Source of the DNA: Rostrohypoxylon terebratum
Taxonomy: Eukaryota; Ascomycota; Sordariomycetes; Xylariales; Hypoxylaceae
Assembly (NCBI GenBank): GCA_022497145.1
Contig: MU385882.1
Location: 62,001-126,000 of the forward strand
Reading direction: 5' to 3'
Length of the DNA stretch: 64,000 bases
This document shows positions 18,201-30,303 of the stretch, in pieces. The position numbers were made by a program, and so were the translations under genes. The notes under the pieces were generated by a model that saw only the letters and a program-made list of their open reading frames with translations, was not told the DNA's origin and searched no databases. How positions within the stretch are numbered: position 1 is the stretch's first letter; the number at the start of each line of letters is the position of its first letter.

Positions 18201-20359
18201 TCACAACTCCCCCCTCCTAGCCTCCGAATCCAACCCATCAACCTCCCCACTCAACGGCTCCATCTCCAGCCTGGCCTCCTCCGCCTCCCGTCCCCCCTGC
18301 AACCCCCTCTGCACAAAACCGAGCAGCCTAATCGCGCCCGCCGGCGTAACCCCCTCGACCCGCCTCGCCTGCCCGATACTCTCGGGCCGCGCCTCCTTCA
18401 GCGCCGCCCTCTCGTGGTAACTAAGCCCGAACACGTCGTCGTAATCGAGGTCCGTGGGCAGCCTCAGACTCTCGTCGCGCAGGAACGCCTGCCTCTCCGC
18501 CGCCTGCATGTCGACGTACGGCGCGTACCTTGTCTCGATCTCGACGCGCGTCTTGATGCGGTCTGGGAAGCGCTTTATATCCGGGACGACGTCCGCCAAG
18601 TCGTCGACGCCGACGCCGTGCAACCGGAGAATATCCAGCGCGGAGCGGACCTTGCTATCGACTCTATTCGAGAAGCCGGCGGCGTTCCAAGCGGGGGCGC
18701 TGCGCATGCACTCGCGGAGCGCCTTCGTCAGCTCCTCCATCTGCTGCTTATCGTCGGTGAAGCGGCTCCACCGCTCATCCCCCACGACGCCCCAACCGCG
18801 CCCCATCTCCGTGAGCCGGAGATCCGCGTTATCCGCGCGCGTGCTCATCCGGTACTCGCTGCGACTCGTGAACATGCGATACGGTTCCGACACGCCCTTA
18901 GTGATGAGGTCATCGATCATAATCCCGATATACCCATCCGCGCGCGTGATCTTAACCTGCTCCAACCCCCTCGCGCTCCTGCCCGCGTTGATCCCCGCCA
19001 CGATGCCCTGCCCCGCCGCCTCCTCGTACCCAGTCGTCCCGTTGATCTGGCCCGCGAGGAACAAGCCCTCGATCGCCTTCGTCTCCAGCGTGCTCTTCAA
19101 GCCCCTCGGGTCCACGTAATCGTACTCGACCCCGTACCCGGCCTGCGTCATCTGCACGTTCTCCAGCCCGCGGATCGTCCGCAGCAGCTGCTCCTGCGCC
19201 TCCGCCGGGATCGTCATCGACAGCCCGTTCGGGTAGATGGTGTCGTTGTCGAACCCCTCCGGCTCCAGCCACACGATATGCTGGTCCTTGTGCCCGAACT
19301 TGATGATCTTCGATTCCAGCGAGGGACAGTACCGCGGGCCCCGCACCGTCTCCCGGATATGCACCGTCTTGTCCAGGTTCGCGCGCGCGATGTCGTGCGA
19401 CCTCTCGTTCGTGTACGTCGCGTGGCAGAGCAGCTGCTCGGTCACCGCCACCCTGTCGTTCAGGTAGCTGAACGGCTCGGGGGGCTCGTCCCCGGGCTGC
19501 TCGTCCAGGATCGCGAAGTCGATGCTGCCTTTGTGGAGACGCGGCGGCGTGCCCGTCTTCAGCCTGCCCAGTTTGAATCCGGCTTCCCGTAGCGACTTGC
19601 TCAGCCCGAACGTCGCCTTCTCGCCTATCCGACCCGACGGGAACACGTCGAGTCCGATGTGTATCTCACCGCTGAGGAAAGTCCCCGTCGTGATGACCAC
19701 TGCGCTGGTTGGCAATACCTCGCCCGATTCGAGGCGTACCCCCGTAATCTTGCTCTTAGACGGACCGGTAATAGGGTCCACCTTCTCCCCCAATACGATA
19801 TCCGACACGGTATTCGTGATGATAGACAGGTTCGGATATGACTGTAGCTCCTCGCGCATGTGTTTCTTATATAGCGCCCTGTCGATCTGGGCGCGGGGTC
19901 CCCAGACGGCCGGGCCTTTCCTCCGATTCAAGATCTTGAACTGGACGCCGGCCTTGTCGATGATGCGTCCCGCAACTCCGTCTAGTGCATCGATTTCTCG
20001 TATGATTGTACCCTTTCCGATGCCGCCGAAACTAGGATTGCACGAACAGACTCCGAGGTTGTCGAGTTTAGGGGTGACTAAAGCTGTTCGCGCGCCAGAC
20101 CGGGCAGCTGCGGCGCTTGCTTCGCATCCGGCGTGGCCACCGCCTATGACGATCACATCGAACGGCCTGTGTAGCTTTCTGTCAGCTCAAAATTATCCGT
20201 GGCGCTAGGATCGAGGATCGAATCAAATAGGTATATTGCTCACCTCGCGTCCGAAGCAACTGTGGCGAAATTGCTCCGATGAAGGCGCGAGGCGAGGGGT
20301 CGTCGGTGAGCCGTGCCAATAGGCCGGCTCAGACCCCTAGGTCTCCAAGCTTTCTTCAT
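18201..20359 (-). CDS. MTO1: Mitochondrial tRNA uridine-modifying enzyme MTO1 (GidA/MnmG family)
   Basis: Two exons, 20359-20244 and 20166-18201 (77-nt intron), 693 aa. It catalyses, with the MSS1/MnmE GTPase, the carboxymethylaminomethyl (or taurinomethyl) modification of wobble uridine in mitochondrial tRNAs. The first 38 residues are basic, Arg/Ser-rich and acid-free before the fold starts, typical of a mitochondrial presequence. The FAD-binding I-G-G-G-H-A-G-C-E-A-S begins at residue 46. Other family marks are G-G-I-G-K-G, G-T-F-L-S-G-E-I-H-I-G, L-K-T-G-T-P-P-R-L, the cysteine-containing Y-C-P-S-L-E-S-K-I and G-Q-I-N-G-T-T-G-Y-E-E-A-A-G-Q-G. The C-terminal helical domain is present. Start chosen at 20359 because the presequence begins there; the frame is open further upstream. 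Confidence 0.95.
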
Positions 20360-20967
20360 ATCAAACGCGATATCGTAAATACCGAACTCAATTTGTAGAT
20401 GTCGTAATCTGGCATCGCCGCATCGTCGTCGATTATTCTTAAAAAGAAGCAAATTTCTCGATAAGAAATTGACGATAAGCAGTTAAACCTAAAATGGTAG
20501 GCGGTGTGGGTCTATCTACTAAACCCGGTAAGCGGTTGATTTGGAGGGATTTCTGCTTGATTTATTCATTACGTAACCTGGGGTATTAGATAATCACAGA
20601 AGTTGAGTCAACGATAGAACTTGAAAATAAAGCCATTACTAAGCCTATTATATTATATAAGCTGAAACTCACTGAAAGCTTTAAGCTGTTGATTTTGACA
20701 TACATTCAATTCATTGAAAAGTGCTGCTTACTCAGATATCGTGAAAAAGGAATACGATACCTAAGAAAGTTCTTGAACTCTGGAATCTGATGCCATGCCT
20801 TGATAATTCCGGCGTTATGCTGACCCAAACTTTTCCCAACCGCCAAAAGTAACCCGTCATAATATACAAAGCCACCTGCTGGCCATGTCCTCAGTTCCCT
20901 TGATTGCTTTCCGTATAATTTAGAGCTCCGTAGCATTCCAGGAATCTACGCGCGGCTTACTAAGACC
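20360..20967. other. Intergenic, CRD1 3' end to MTO1 start
   Basis: 0.6 kb containing the MTO1 promoter and the CRD1 3' flank. A 76-codon open frame at 20706-20936 (-) has no features supporting a gene. Confidence 0.5.
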
Positions 20968-22427
20968 CTATGGACCTTTCGGTTTATCCTTATTCTGAGA
21001 TAGGATCCTGACAGCATCTTTGCTAAACACGTAGCTAAGGCCGCTCCAAACCGTTGTCGTCGCCACCAAGTATCTGTCTTCATGTTAGCCAATGCAATAT
21101 GGGTACATTGTTGAGACTTGTTGAGACACCCAAGTACTCAGTAGTGTGGGCGCGAGACATACTGGAATGCTGACATAAATGCGCTAACGTCGCCAGCCAC
21201 AAAAGGAGTCACCATAGTCGTTCCCATAAGTCCTAGCTGCAAGAACGTATTGTACTTGCTGATCGTCGTAGGCTTCACTTCCGCTGACGGCAGGGAGAAA
21301 TCCCAGTACCTCGTGAAGGTCTTGGGTGGTGGGAGGGATATCCATCGGTAGTAGATGGCAGATATAGCTAGGCCAACATCGCGCCCAAGAATTATGAAAG
21401 CAAGCCAAACTTGAATAATTTTATATTAGCTTGTCCGACCACAAGAGGTATAGCATAGTAGACGGAGAGTGCAGATGCATCATTCATATTGCGTAGTATT
21501 TCACGCAGAAAGTGTTAGATAATCTTACCTGGTAGCACACCCTTGTAAGCCAAGCACACGGTTAGAATTGTCATGAGCATCTTGTCCGCCATGGGATCCA
21601 CCACACTCCCGACAACAGTCTGAAGCTTCCATCGGCGGGCGATCCAACCATCGAGTAAATCCGAGACACCCGCGTAAGCGAACAGGCCTAGGGCCCATGC
21701 GTGAGCATCGTGGACGATAGCATAACCGACGAAGGGCGCGGCTATGAGGCGCGAGAATGTCAGGATATTAGGCACCGTGTATATGTTCTCATGTGTCGTC
21801 AACGTAGGGATCACCTTGGGGATCACTTTTCGAATCCCTCGAGGTTGAGTGGCAGATGGTGTTTCCGACTGTATTGGCTGAGAAGATATTCTAAGATTCG
21901 GGTCAGTCGGAACAGCCTAAATCAAGAAGACTTTCTCTCATTCGAATAGCTTAGTGCTCAATGAGAGAACCCCTCCAGACATTTGTCGTGGGAAGCATTA
22001 TGCCCTTATAGGCCGAGTAGAATGATAGCATAGCAAGGACGACGTACTGATCCTTACTCTTTGTCTCATTCTTCTCTTCAAGGGAACTATGCGATTGAGA
22101 GAGAAATCTCTTAAATCCACATCCACATAAGGTAGTAACTTCAGAACTACTTGTCGAAGTCACACTGAGGTGTGAGCGTGTCCATCCTCGTATACCATCT
22201 CTCGAGCGACACCTAATTGAGGGTGTGGCAGCAATCAAGGGCACCGGAGAGTTCGTACGTTTAATGTGTAAGCACTTCCTCCATGTGTACTGAGTGGCAT
22301 CTACCGAACTTCTTGTGGGAGTTGCAAGATCGTTGGAAAATGAATTCCTGCTTGAGCCCGGCCCCGAACCCAAGCTCGGACAACAGCGGGAAGCATGAGC
22401 GCCGCCGCGGAATGCCCGTAAACTCAT
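20968..22427 (-). CDS. CRD1: Cardiolipin synthase (CMP-forming)
   Basis: Four exons: 22427-22048, 21890-21529, 21409-21163 and 21073-20968 (introns 157, 119 and 89 nt; donors GTACGT, GTAAGA and GTATGT), 364 aa. It condenses CDP-diacylglycerol with phosphatidylglycerol in the mitochondrial inner membrane. The CDP-alcohol phosphatidyltransferase motif D-G-x2-A-R-x8-G-x3-D-x3-D is complete, with D207, G208, A211, R212, G221, D225 and D229. The first approximately 120 residues are Arg/Ser-rich and look like a long mitochondrial presequence. The end, Q-Y-L-V-A-T-T-T-V-W-S-G-L-S-Y, is typical of fungal Crd1. All four exon joins preserve frame. It lies next to MTO1 on the same strand, another mitochondrial gene, though the two are separately transcribed. 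Confidence 0.93.
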
Positions 22428-23419
22428 ATCGAGAATATCATATTATGGACCAGTCGCACAATCCACCGGAATGGAGCTTTTATTGTCCGGTAACGAAATT
22501 CGGGACGGGATGATTGAGAATATAAGGGTTCAGAATAGTACATACATTCACAGTTGAAAAAAGTTCTTCCTAGCACCGTGTTTGAGCTAGTACCTTGTAG
22601 ATGCTATTTTGCCCCACTAAAGTGTCGATAGCTTGATTACTAATAATCACAGATTGATACGCGCAACATTGTCGGAATCCATGACGTAATATCGTCCAGG
22701 GCAGTGTCCTATCATTCAACCCCCCCTTCCCCCTTATTATCAACACAATCACACCAGGTCCGTATGTAGGAAACTATTATTATCGCGGGAAATTAAAGTT
22801 CAAGTATTCATTTCTATCAATGTGCTAATATCACGACTGTCTAGCACTAGCAAATATTTCTTCCACTGACCAAATGGCCTCTTTGCAAAGCCTGTGCCCC
22901 ACGGACGTCCGCAGCGAAAAGCAAGAACTAATGCCCCCACCTCCTCTACCCTCCCGGCCGTATTCTCATGAGATATCTTCATGACTTTTATCCGAACGAA
23001 TCTTCCCAGTGCGCTTAACATTAGACAAAGGAAATCATAGAAGAAAAGTGCGTCGAGAGAGAAATCTCTTCAAACTCTTAATCCCCTTCCGTAGCCGACA
23101 CGGCAGTATCAGATGAGGGGATAGAAACCGGAGGTATCGAAAACTCATCCATTCCTTAATCTCATTCAACGCCAACGCCCACTCACCGAAAATATCTTGT
23201 TTTTCTTTCCTTTCCTTCTCGCTTGCTCATGAACTTCGTACAGGAGGGTATTCCCCTTGAATCCACCAGGGTGTCTCGTGTAAACCCAGACTGTACCGTA
23301 ACGCCTTGCTAGAGCACCAAGCACAGAAATTCCAGGCGGGGTTATGTAGTATTATAGAAGCAAGTATCGCCTCGTGCCCAGTCAATCGACCCCTAAGTCA
23401 AATTCGTGGTTTCTTATGA
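22428..23419. other. Intergenic, WOPR gene 3' flank to CRD1 start
   Basis: 1 kb with the CRD1 promoter and probably a long 3' UTR of the WOPR gene. The open frames seen have no coding character. Confidence 0.5.
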
Positions 23420-25156
23420 TCATTCAGTCCTTCCATGGACATGTTCTGTAGCACGTTTTGGAGGCCACCAACCTCGGACTTGGTCATTCTGATTACCGTC
23501 AGTTTGCTCATATGTATCTATTGGCCGTTGGGATACCAACTGTTGAAAGTTGTCATTGCTGATGAAACCGCCTGCCCATTCCTGCTCTGTCACCATATTT
23601 GACGCGGGCTCCGAGTTGTCGAGGCCCAGGGGCATCGTTGGGGGCGTATTCTCCTGGCTAGAAGATGCGTTCTGTCCTGCGTGCTCAGGTACAGAAGCAC
23701 TGTTGCTGAAATCGGTGTGTGTCGGCTGGTTATCCCGAGGTTCATAGCCATTTTCTATTTGGTTAACGAATGCAGCCGACGAACGTCCGGACGCTTCGGT
23801 AGTGTACACATCGTTATTCTGACCCGCGCCGGCCTGATCAAAAGAGTCGCGGTGATGGTTCGAAGAAGGTGTGGTTGCTGCTGCTGCTGCTGCTGTTGCC
23901 GCCGCGGCTGCGGACGACTCGAACACGGCGCCGTTAGAGTAAGACGACTGACCAGTCATACTCGGGTTTCCAAGACTGCCACCGTTTCCAAGGAACTGAG
24001 TTGAACCCATTTGGGTTCTATCCATGGAATTCATGCTTGCGTAATTCAAGTGGCCCATTCCGTTGGCGCCTTGGATGGTCGAATGCCGGCGATTCACTAA
24101 TGATGATGGATGAGGATAAGTTACTGAAGATCTTGGGGTCATGCCGTACGGCAAGCTGCTCGATTCGTAATTGTAGTTTGCCGTTGCGGGTGGGGCGTAC
24201 GTTACTGGAGGCGGCAACGTTGGGGCCATGGTTGGTGCCATAGTATAAGTAGACACATATTGATCTGCTCCCCAATTTGGTTGGGTGAATGATGACATGG
24301 TCGGCATAGACATAGAGCGTGCGCCTGCGCCATTTACGTAGCCGAATGGGTGGTTCATCATGGCATGTCGAAAATGTGGTTCCGTCATCAAGACTTCTTG
24401 ATCATCTACCGGAGCTCTGAAGCTTCCAGATGATATCAAGGGGCCACGAGGGACGATACCTCGTAGGTTAGGATCATGGCTTGGCGTGAGCAGTCGTTGA
24501 TTGACAATGTCATCAATGCTGTAATACGAAACCATGTGATGCTGTATGCCTTGGTATGTGACGCTAATAGTCTTTTTGACCAAGCCCTCTTGCTTGAATT
24601 GGTATGAATCGATGAGAGATCCGACGAGGGCCCTTTCGGCATCGTTACGACTGTTCGCCATGGCGTCCATGTGCTGCACGGAGCTACTGATGTTCATAGA
24701 GTTGCTCAAGCCATTACTGACAGAGTTCGATCGTGAACTATTAGGAGGCTTCGTAACACCACCTTCGGGTTTCGAGCGCTTCATGGCCCGCTTCTTCTCG
24801 CCCGGTTGGAAGGGTTTGTCGAGCTCCCGGTACAAAAGGAAGTTACCCAGGATGCGGCTCGGACTCCAAGGTACACCGTCTGTCCACCGCTTGATCCCAG
24901 ATGAGTGTTCCTCGTAAATAAACACGTTGCCGCTAACGATAAGAGAAGATCGCTCTCTGTCGTGAGGTCGACGTGGCACGTGGAAAAGATGGCCACTTAG
25001 ACATGCCTCGAACAGGATGAGCGCATCCATGGTACTCGCAATGTAGCCGCGGAATGTAGGTTGTAGAGGGCTCGCCGCCACGCCATGTCCCGACGATAGC
25101 GGACCCGAGTGGCCCGTAGGTCGGTCAGGACCGGGCAGCATGCCGCCGGAAGACAT
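23420..25156 (-). CDS. SGE1: WOPR-domain (Gti1/Pac2) regulator, Wor1/Ryp1/Sge1 type
   Basis: Single exon, 578 aa. Transcription factor of the family that controls morphological switching, pathogenic or parasitic growth and secondary metabolism in ascomycetes. The WOPRa half covers about residues 33-112 (T-F-R-G-Y-I, F-H-V-P-R-R-P-H-D-R-E-R-S, S-G-N-V-F-I-Y-E-E, G-I-K-R-W-T-D-G-V-P-W-S-P-S-R). WOPRb lies at about 185-255 (K-T-I-S-V-T-Y-Q-G, H-M-V-S-Y-Y). A basic K-K-R-A-M-K-R-S-K stretch around residue 122 looks like a nuclear signal with a phosphorylation site. The WOPRb sequence and the long Ser/Asn/Met/Gln-rich C-terminus place it with Wor1/Ryp1/Sge1 rather than Pac2. A GCTGCTGCT-type repeat encodes an Ala run at about 420-435. 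The upstream region is exceptionally long. Confidence 0.92.
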   Translation of the reverse strand: MSSGGMLPGPDRPTGHSGPLSSGHGVAASPLQPTFRGYIASTMDALILFEACLSGHLFHVPRRPHDRERSSLIVSGNVFIYEEHSSGIKRWTDGVPWSPSRILGNFLLYRELDKPFQPGEKKRAMKRSKPEGGVTKPPNSSRSNSVSNGLSNSMNISSSVQHMDAMANSRNDAERALVGSLIDSYQFKQEGLVKKTISVTYQGIQHHMVSYYSIDDIVNQRLLTPSHDPNLRGIVPRGPLISSGSFRAPVDDQEVLMTEPHFRHAMMNHPFGYVNGAGARSMSMPTMSSFTQPNWGADQYVSTYTMAPTMAPTLPPPVTYAPPATANYNYESSSLPYGMTPRSSVTYPHPSSLVNRRHSTIQGANGMGHLNYASMNSMDRTQMGSTQFLGNGGSLGNPSMTGQSSYSNGAVFESSAAAAATAAAAAATTPSSNHHRDSFDQAGAGQNNDVYTTEASGRSSAAFVNQIENGYEPRDNQPTHTDFSNSASVPEHAGQNASSSQENTPPTMPLGLDNSEPASNMVTEQEWAGGFISNDNFQQLVSQRPIDTYEQTDGNQNDQVRGWWPPKRATEHVHGRTE

Positions 25157-27000
25157 AGCTGCGGTTGCGGTCGAGCGTATTCGAGGATAAGTTTTACTCT
25201 TGCTATTTAAGATGCAAGCGATAGCTTAACCGATGAAAGCTTTTGCGATGATAGTTAAAAGGAGTATTGTTCGGCGGAAGTAAACTATATCTCCAGATAG
25301 AATGTCCCAGCACGTAAGTTGGATTTGGATAGTTTACTGCGTGCCCAGGTGTAGGGTAGCGTTCGTCGCGACGTGAAAGCAGATATGCTCGCAAGTCGAG
25401 ACCTAGTTGCCGCTTAGGAGGGTTAAGGTGCAGGTTCTGAAGTGTCTAAAGGACCTGGCGTGAATTGTAAGCTGGAGTGAAGAAGTGAAGGAAGCAAGAG
25501 CGTAGGGGAGAATTCAGAATCTTACCTCGAGACAAATGGTTTACAGTTTTCAATGAGAGTGAAGAGATGGAGTACAAGCTTCGCTAAAAAAGGATATCTG
25601 GTTGCAGGGGCACCAATATATATTTTAAAAGAAAAGTTTCGACCATGGACTATGTTGTTGTGTGCTGCTCTGGCAACCAAAGATAGAAAGTAGCTCTGAC
25701 GCCTCTGGAGTTTATTCCTTCGCTTTGAACACCACCAAGACTAGGTCTAGTTCGATTAGAGGAAAAGGGCAAAGACCCTTCGTGGCGCCCAGATAAAGGT
25801 CTTACGTGGACCTGGATGTGGACTTTGACCGTCGAGTAGACCCAGACCGAGCAAACCTTAATGGGGAGGGATGGAATTAGTATCTTGCCTGCTTAAATGC
25901 TAAGCAGAGTACTTCCATTCCTGGGAAGGGCAGAAATCTCCGAAAGAGGTGTGCTGTAGACTAAAGGGAGACGGTGCCACGATTGAGTTCGTGGCTGCTG
26001 CCTCAGAAAGCTACAAGCAAGCCCCTAGTTGCGCTTGGGTAGTTATTTGGAGTAGATGCCGCTATGCTCGGAGCTTCGAGGTGGTGGTCCAAGGGGCGTT
26101 GATCAAGCTCGTTAAGCTTTCAGATGCTCAGGGGAATGGGTAGACGGACTCCGAGTTGGTGTGCTCGTGGTGATAGAATTCCGCCGTCGGTATTCCTTGG
26201 TTGGGAATATCTGTTGTATGTTGTATGCTGTACGCTGTATGTTCGGCACACAGCTAGGTTAGATAAATGGAGGCTCTTGTTACTCTGATTGTAAGAAGGC
26301 TTTCTGTACCTAGTATACTTGATATTATTAGCTCGCCCTGAAATTTTGTCTATAAAATTAAATGTTGATGATGGTGATATGATTGTAGGATATTGGCAAT
26401 GCGTATTATTTTTCCCAGATTATAACTTACCAGGAGCGGCTTCCTGTTGATGGGGTAGTAGATAGAGTGCCTGGGTTTAGCGCTGGCAACACTGAGTTGA
26501 GGCTTCAAACTTTGTTGTGAATCTGGGAAAGTTGTCAATGGTCAACATCAAAAGATAATAGTGTATGAGTGTATGATTTAGAGTTGAGAGTTGAAGCATC
26601 CCAGATTTGCTTTGACTTTTTCTTGTAAGCTGAGGAATCTCGGGAGGGTTTGGGAGTCGGTGGTATTGTAGAAGTGGAAGATGGTACGCACCGACCCCCC
26701 GATATTATTTTACTGTTTATTCAAGAGGAGAGGAATTGCCGCCTCTACAATTCCTGGTTCAATGTTGCCTAAGTTATAATGAGAAGTAGTTGGCACTTGC
26801 CCTCTATAGAGGTCGTATATGACTTCAATAATTGAGACAGAGAAGGCACGACGTAATACACAGTAGGAAATATGATGCATGGGCCAAAACGCCTTGACGG
26901 ATTGGGAAATCGAGGGTTGTACTTCCAAAAGAACAGTATGAGCAAACTGAATAAATTGGGAAGGTCCACTAACCTATTGCGCAAGTAGTTCACTGTGTCT
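25157..27000. promoter_or_regulatory. Long upstream region of the WOPR regulator
   Basis: About 1.8 kb upstream of the start contains no supported gene and probably holds promoter and 5' leader. A degenerate run of TGTATG/TGTACG-type words lies at 26211-26243. In other fungi this family binds its own extended promoter, so a regulatory role is inferred, not shown. Confidence 0.45.
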
Positions 27001-27094
27001 GATATCCTTTTGCCGATAGGGAGAGAGTATTGAATTCACAATGTCTTTCTATTAGGTAGCTCTTCCACTCATGGATGTGTCTAGTAGTAGCTAC

Positions 27095-27130
27095 TTACCT
27101 TACCTTACCTTACCTTACCTAACCTAACCT
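27095..27130. repeat. Pentanucleotide microsatellite (TTACC/CTAAC)n
   Basis: Five TTACC units followed by TAACC-type units. It is not the fungal telomere repeat. Confidence 0.85.
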
Positions 27131-29802
27131 GCTACTGTCAATTACCTAGTAGTGCTTCCAGACACTACAAGCCGCTTAGACACGAAACAAGTACATTATC
27201 TTCACAGTCTCTAGTATTATCTATGGATGAGATACTTGCCCATTTTTAGTGTGTATAGGTAGCTTTAGAAATCATGGCCACAAGCGAATTGCTCTCTGTG
27301 AAGCTGCGAGGTCTCTCTTGCCGCGCGGAGTACCTTTCCGGGGCACCTATATATTCACAGAAGCAGATATAGAAACTGTATTCTTGTATGTATATAACGT
27401 CTATGGGTGTCTACGGGCAGCTACTAAGGTATATTATGTACATGTGTTTCACATATCCATTCATGGTTGTTCTTACTGTGTCTTGTATTGTTATTTGCTT
27501 TGGTATCAAACCCTTTTGCCTTCGCCGCCGCAGTCTTCGTCTGCTTCCTATCTGTCCTCATTCTCCTTTTGTTTAGAATCCCACTACCTACTGAAAATAT
27601 AGTACAATTGGAATTATGTGGAATCTGCGTCGCAAGACTCAACACTCGTTTCTTGTACTTTGGGAGGAATAGTCGAAACCACCCCTTCAAGCCTGGCAGC
27701 TGAGATGCAAGACCAGTTAGTTGTGTTTAAGACTTCAGCAGATGGCCGAATTAGCTTTCACAGGAAACAAACTGGCAGACGACAACACAGAAGTTAAGGT
27801 TCCTGCCGACTTCAGTGATACAGATGAATCCCTCGAGGACTTAATTTCACAGAACAAGATAATGAAGAACACAACGGATGGTAAAATGTTTAACAAGGGA
27901 ACTATTGCGGTGGCGCTTACGCTTACAAAAACGCTTCTATACCTCAAGGCGCAATGGCTACCTATGACACCTATTATGACACTTCAATCGGTTTTGCGCG
28001 GCTGACGTGAAGACTAGGAAGGCAATACCCGCTTTTTCTGGTGGCTATAGCTATAGCTCTCTTAGTTACTGATGTAATATGACGGGTTGATGATGAACTT
28101 GGAAGGGCCAGCCCTGTATGTTGTAAAGCTATGTTGGGAATCCAAATGCCAACCGGCCGGTAACTGTTTTGGTTTCTTTTCGTCTGAACTATCAGTTGAG
28201 TATGTAATGATCCCAATAGCCAAGGTACATTCGTCAATTTCATCCCGTATGTATTATTTTCGGGATATGCGGTAAATCAGATCAATCATTAGATTTAATA
28301 TGTCCACACGAGAATTGAAAAAAAAAAGATCTAAGCACCTAACCTACCTATATTAGAATACTCTAACCTCTGTTTTTGTCCTAACATTTGCTAGGCACTT
28401 AGCTTTTTCAACTGTTTAGCACTACGCCAAACTTCGTAAGGCACCTATGCAGAATATACATGAAAAGCCTCCAAATATGCAGTTTCCATCACCTGAGCAG
28501 CTACCGGAGTCGCCGATTTACAAGATGAGTTCCCGTGAGTATTTGTGAGTAGCTCTAGCTAGGTCAAGTTCTACTCTGATTCATCAGATTATAATTTTAG
28601 CGTGTTATCGTAAGAGGAAACACGAAGCTATCTAAGAAGTGATCTTGAAATATCTAAGCGCGCTTCTAATTTGGATCTCGATGATATTCAAGAATGATTA
28701 AACTTTGTATTACTCCATAGCCTAGGCCAAGTTTATATAGCGACTGCTGACAAGAATAATTTCTGTTGACAGGCTAAGCCAGCTGTAGAAAATCATTAAA
28801 GTTTATATTCAACCTTGAGATCGGATATGTAGGGGGTATCCTGTCGTCCACCATTCCTCGCTTTGTGTCTGATGAATTGTACTTGTAATTGTTGAACATA
28901 TACCCCACGAACACTACGAATATTATCAAGTCGAGAAGATTAGAGATTTTTCTGCTGATAGGAGGCCTAGTCTAATCGTCCACGATTAGCAAGCTTGGGT
29001 GAAGGTCGGTGATTTTGGTTAGTATTCTAAGACGATCGACTTGCTAATTGGCCCTTTTCAAAAGTTCCTCGCTGGGACCCATATCCTTACTATTAGGAAA
29101 TGATGATAGGCACTTCTAGCACATATCTTAGTGTACTGTCTATGATGTTTCCAAGCTCTGATAGTGTCCAGAGGTTAGGTAGTGTGCACAAAAAGTATTC
29201 CCAGATTTGACATAGCCTTGCAAAAGTCCCTAACCAGATTGGATGATCGTAAGCGAATATTCGCATTGGTTCTCTACCTGAATAATATCTGTCTTGCTTA
29301 GGCCTTGTCCTGGTGTGCTTAACGTTCGATGAGTTTAGTAGAAGTGGTAGCTTAGCAGCTGCAAATACGTCCGTACGAACAATTTTCCCCCTTGGTTTCT
29401 ATATAACTTCCGTAATAGCCCTATTGTCAGCTTATCCTTATTGTCTCCGTACCAGATCGCTCACATGCAGGTACGGGGCCGGCAAACTGAAAAGGAGATA
29501 TGCTTACCTTCGTCCCAAATCAACCAAGGGCTCGGCAGACTTGCATAAGAACAACGTGCGATACGTTCTCACAAGGCAAGACTCCGCGAGGCTTGTGCCG
29601 CAAGAGGTATAACCAATCGTCCAATCTAGCAGCTAGGAGGGCCGTGATAGCCTCAGTGAGGGTGCCACGGGATGATTCCCGGCCAAATCGATGCGACCAG
29701 GCCGACCCAGGCAACTACTAGGACGCCGACGAATGCCGTAAACCTTAAAACGCGGTTGTTGGAACACGGAAATCCCCTGCGTGGATTTTTACCTGCTTGG
29801 CT

Positions 29803-29816
29803 ATTTCACGTGAAAT
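29803..29816. repeat. 14-bp perfect palindrome with central CACGTG
   Basis: ATTTCACGTGAAAT, a perfect palindrome carrying an E-box core. A related half (ATTTCACGTGAT) lies at about 32694, upstream of TDP1. Confidence 0.7.
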
Positions 29817-30303
29817 CTGGCTAGTGACTAGCTTCATAGCTGCAGTGGATCTAAAGGACACTTGACAATCTAGACAAGGCGGGGTTTCGCTACTTGCTCC
29901 GCATGCCCACCGCGTTACGTGCTTAAAGTGTCAATGAGCTCCTATTTTCAAAGCTCGTAGAAAGGTCTGAGGTGTTCGATGATGTTTCACGTGCATATTG
30001 AAAGGCTATGGAAGGTTAGCAAAAGTTGTTGAGCACGGAAGTTGGTAGTGACTAACGGTAAACATGGTCATGGAAAGCTGGTCAGAATTATACGCACGAG
30101 ACGTTTTAATGGTATCCATGTGTCATATTTAGAGTCGACGGGCTGTCGCCACTTAAGCTTCAAGAAGCCCTAGCCTTAGCGTAGATCACCCGGAGAACAG
30201 ATAATCTTGGTGTCAAGACATCGGTCCCGCTAGATACTAAGCCTCCATACATTATAATCGCTCACACCTTACCTCCCGAAACTCTAGCGCGATTTTCTAG
30301 AGA

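Larger units (their letters stand above)
27001..30303. other. AT-rich gene desert
   Basis: 3.3 kb between the WOPR upstream region and TDP1. Open frames are short and overlap in conflicting frames (the longest are about 90-117 codons at 27249-27602, 27721-28005 and 29313-29612). None shows a domain or consistent exon structure. No transposase or reverse-transcriptase motif was recognised. It also holds the pentanucleotide repeat at 27095-27130 and a 14-bp palindrome at 29803-29816. Confidence 0.45.

Noticed and set aside
18135..19592. 485-codon open frame on the + strand
   Set aside because: It lies antisense to MTO1 in GC-rich sequence, has arginine/proline/leucine-biased content and no domain; it is a shadow of the real gene.
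27095..27130. Possible internal telomere-like repeat
   Set aside because: The units are TTACC and TAACC, not TTAGGG/CCCTAA.
27721..28005. 94-codon frame in the gene desert
   Set aside because: Moderately protein-like at first but lacks homology, splice context or a good start; not supportable.
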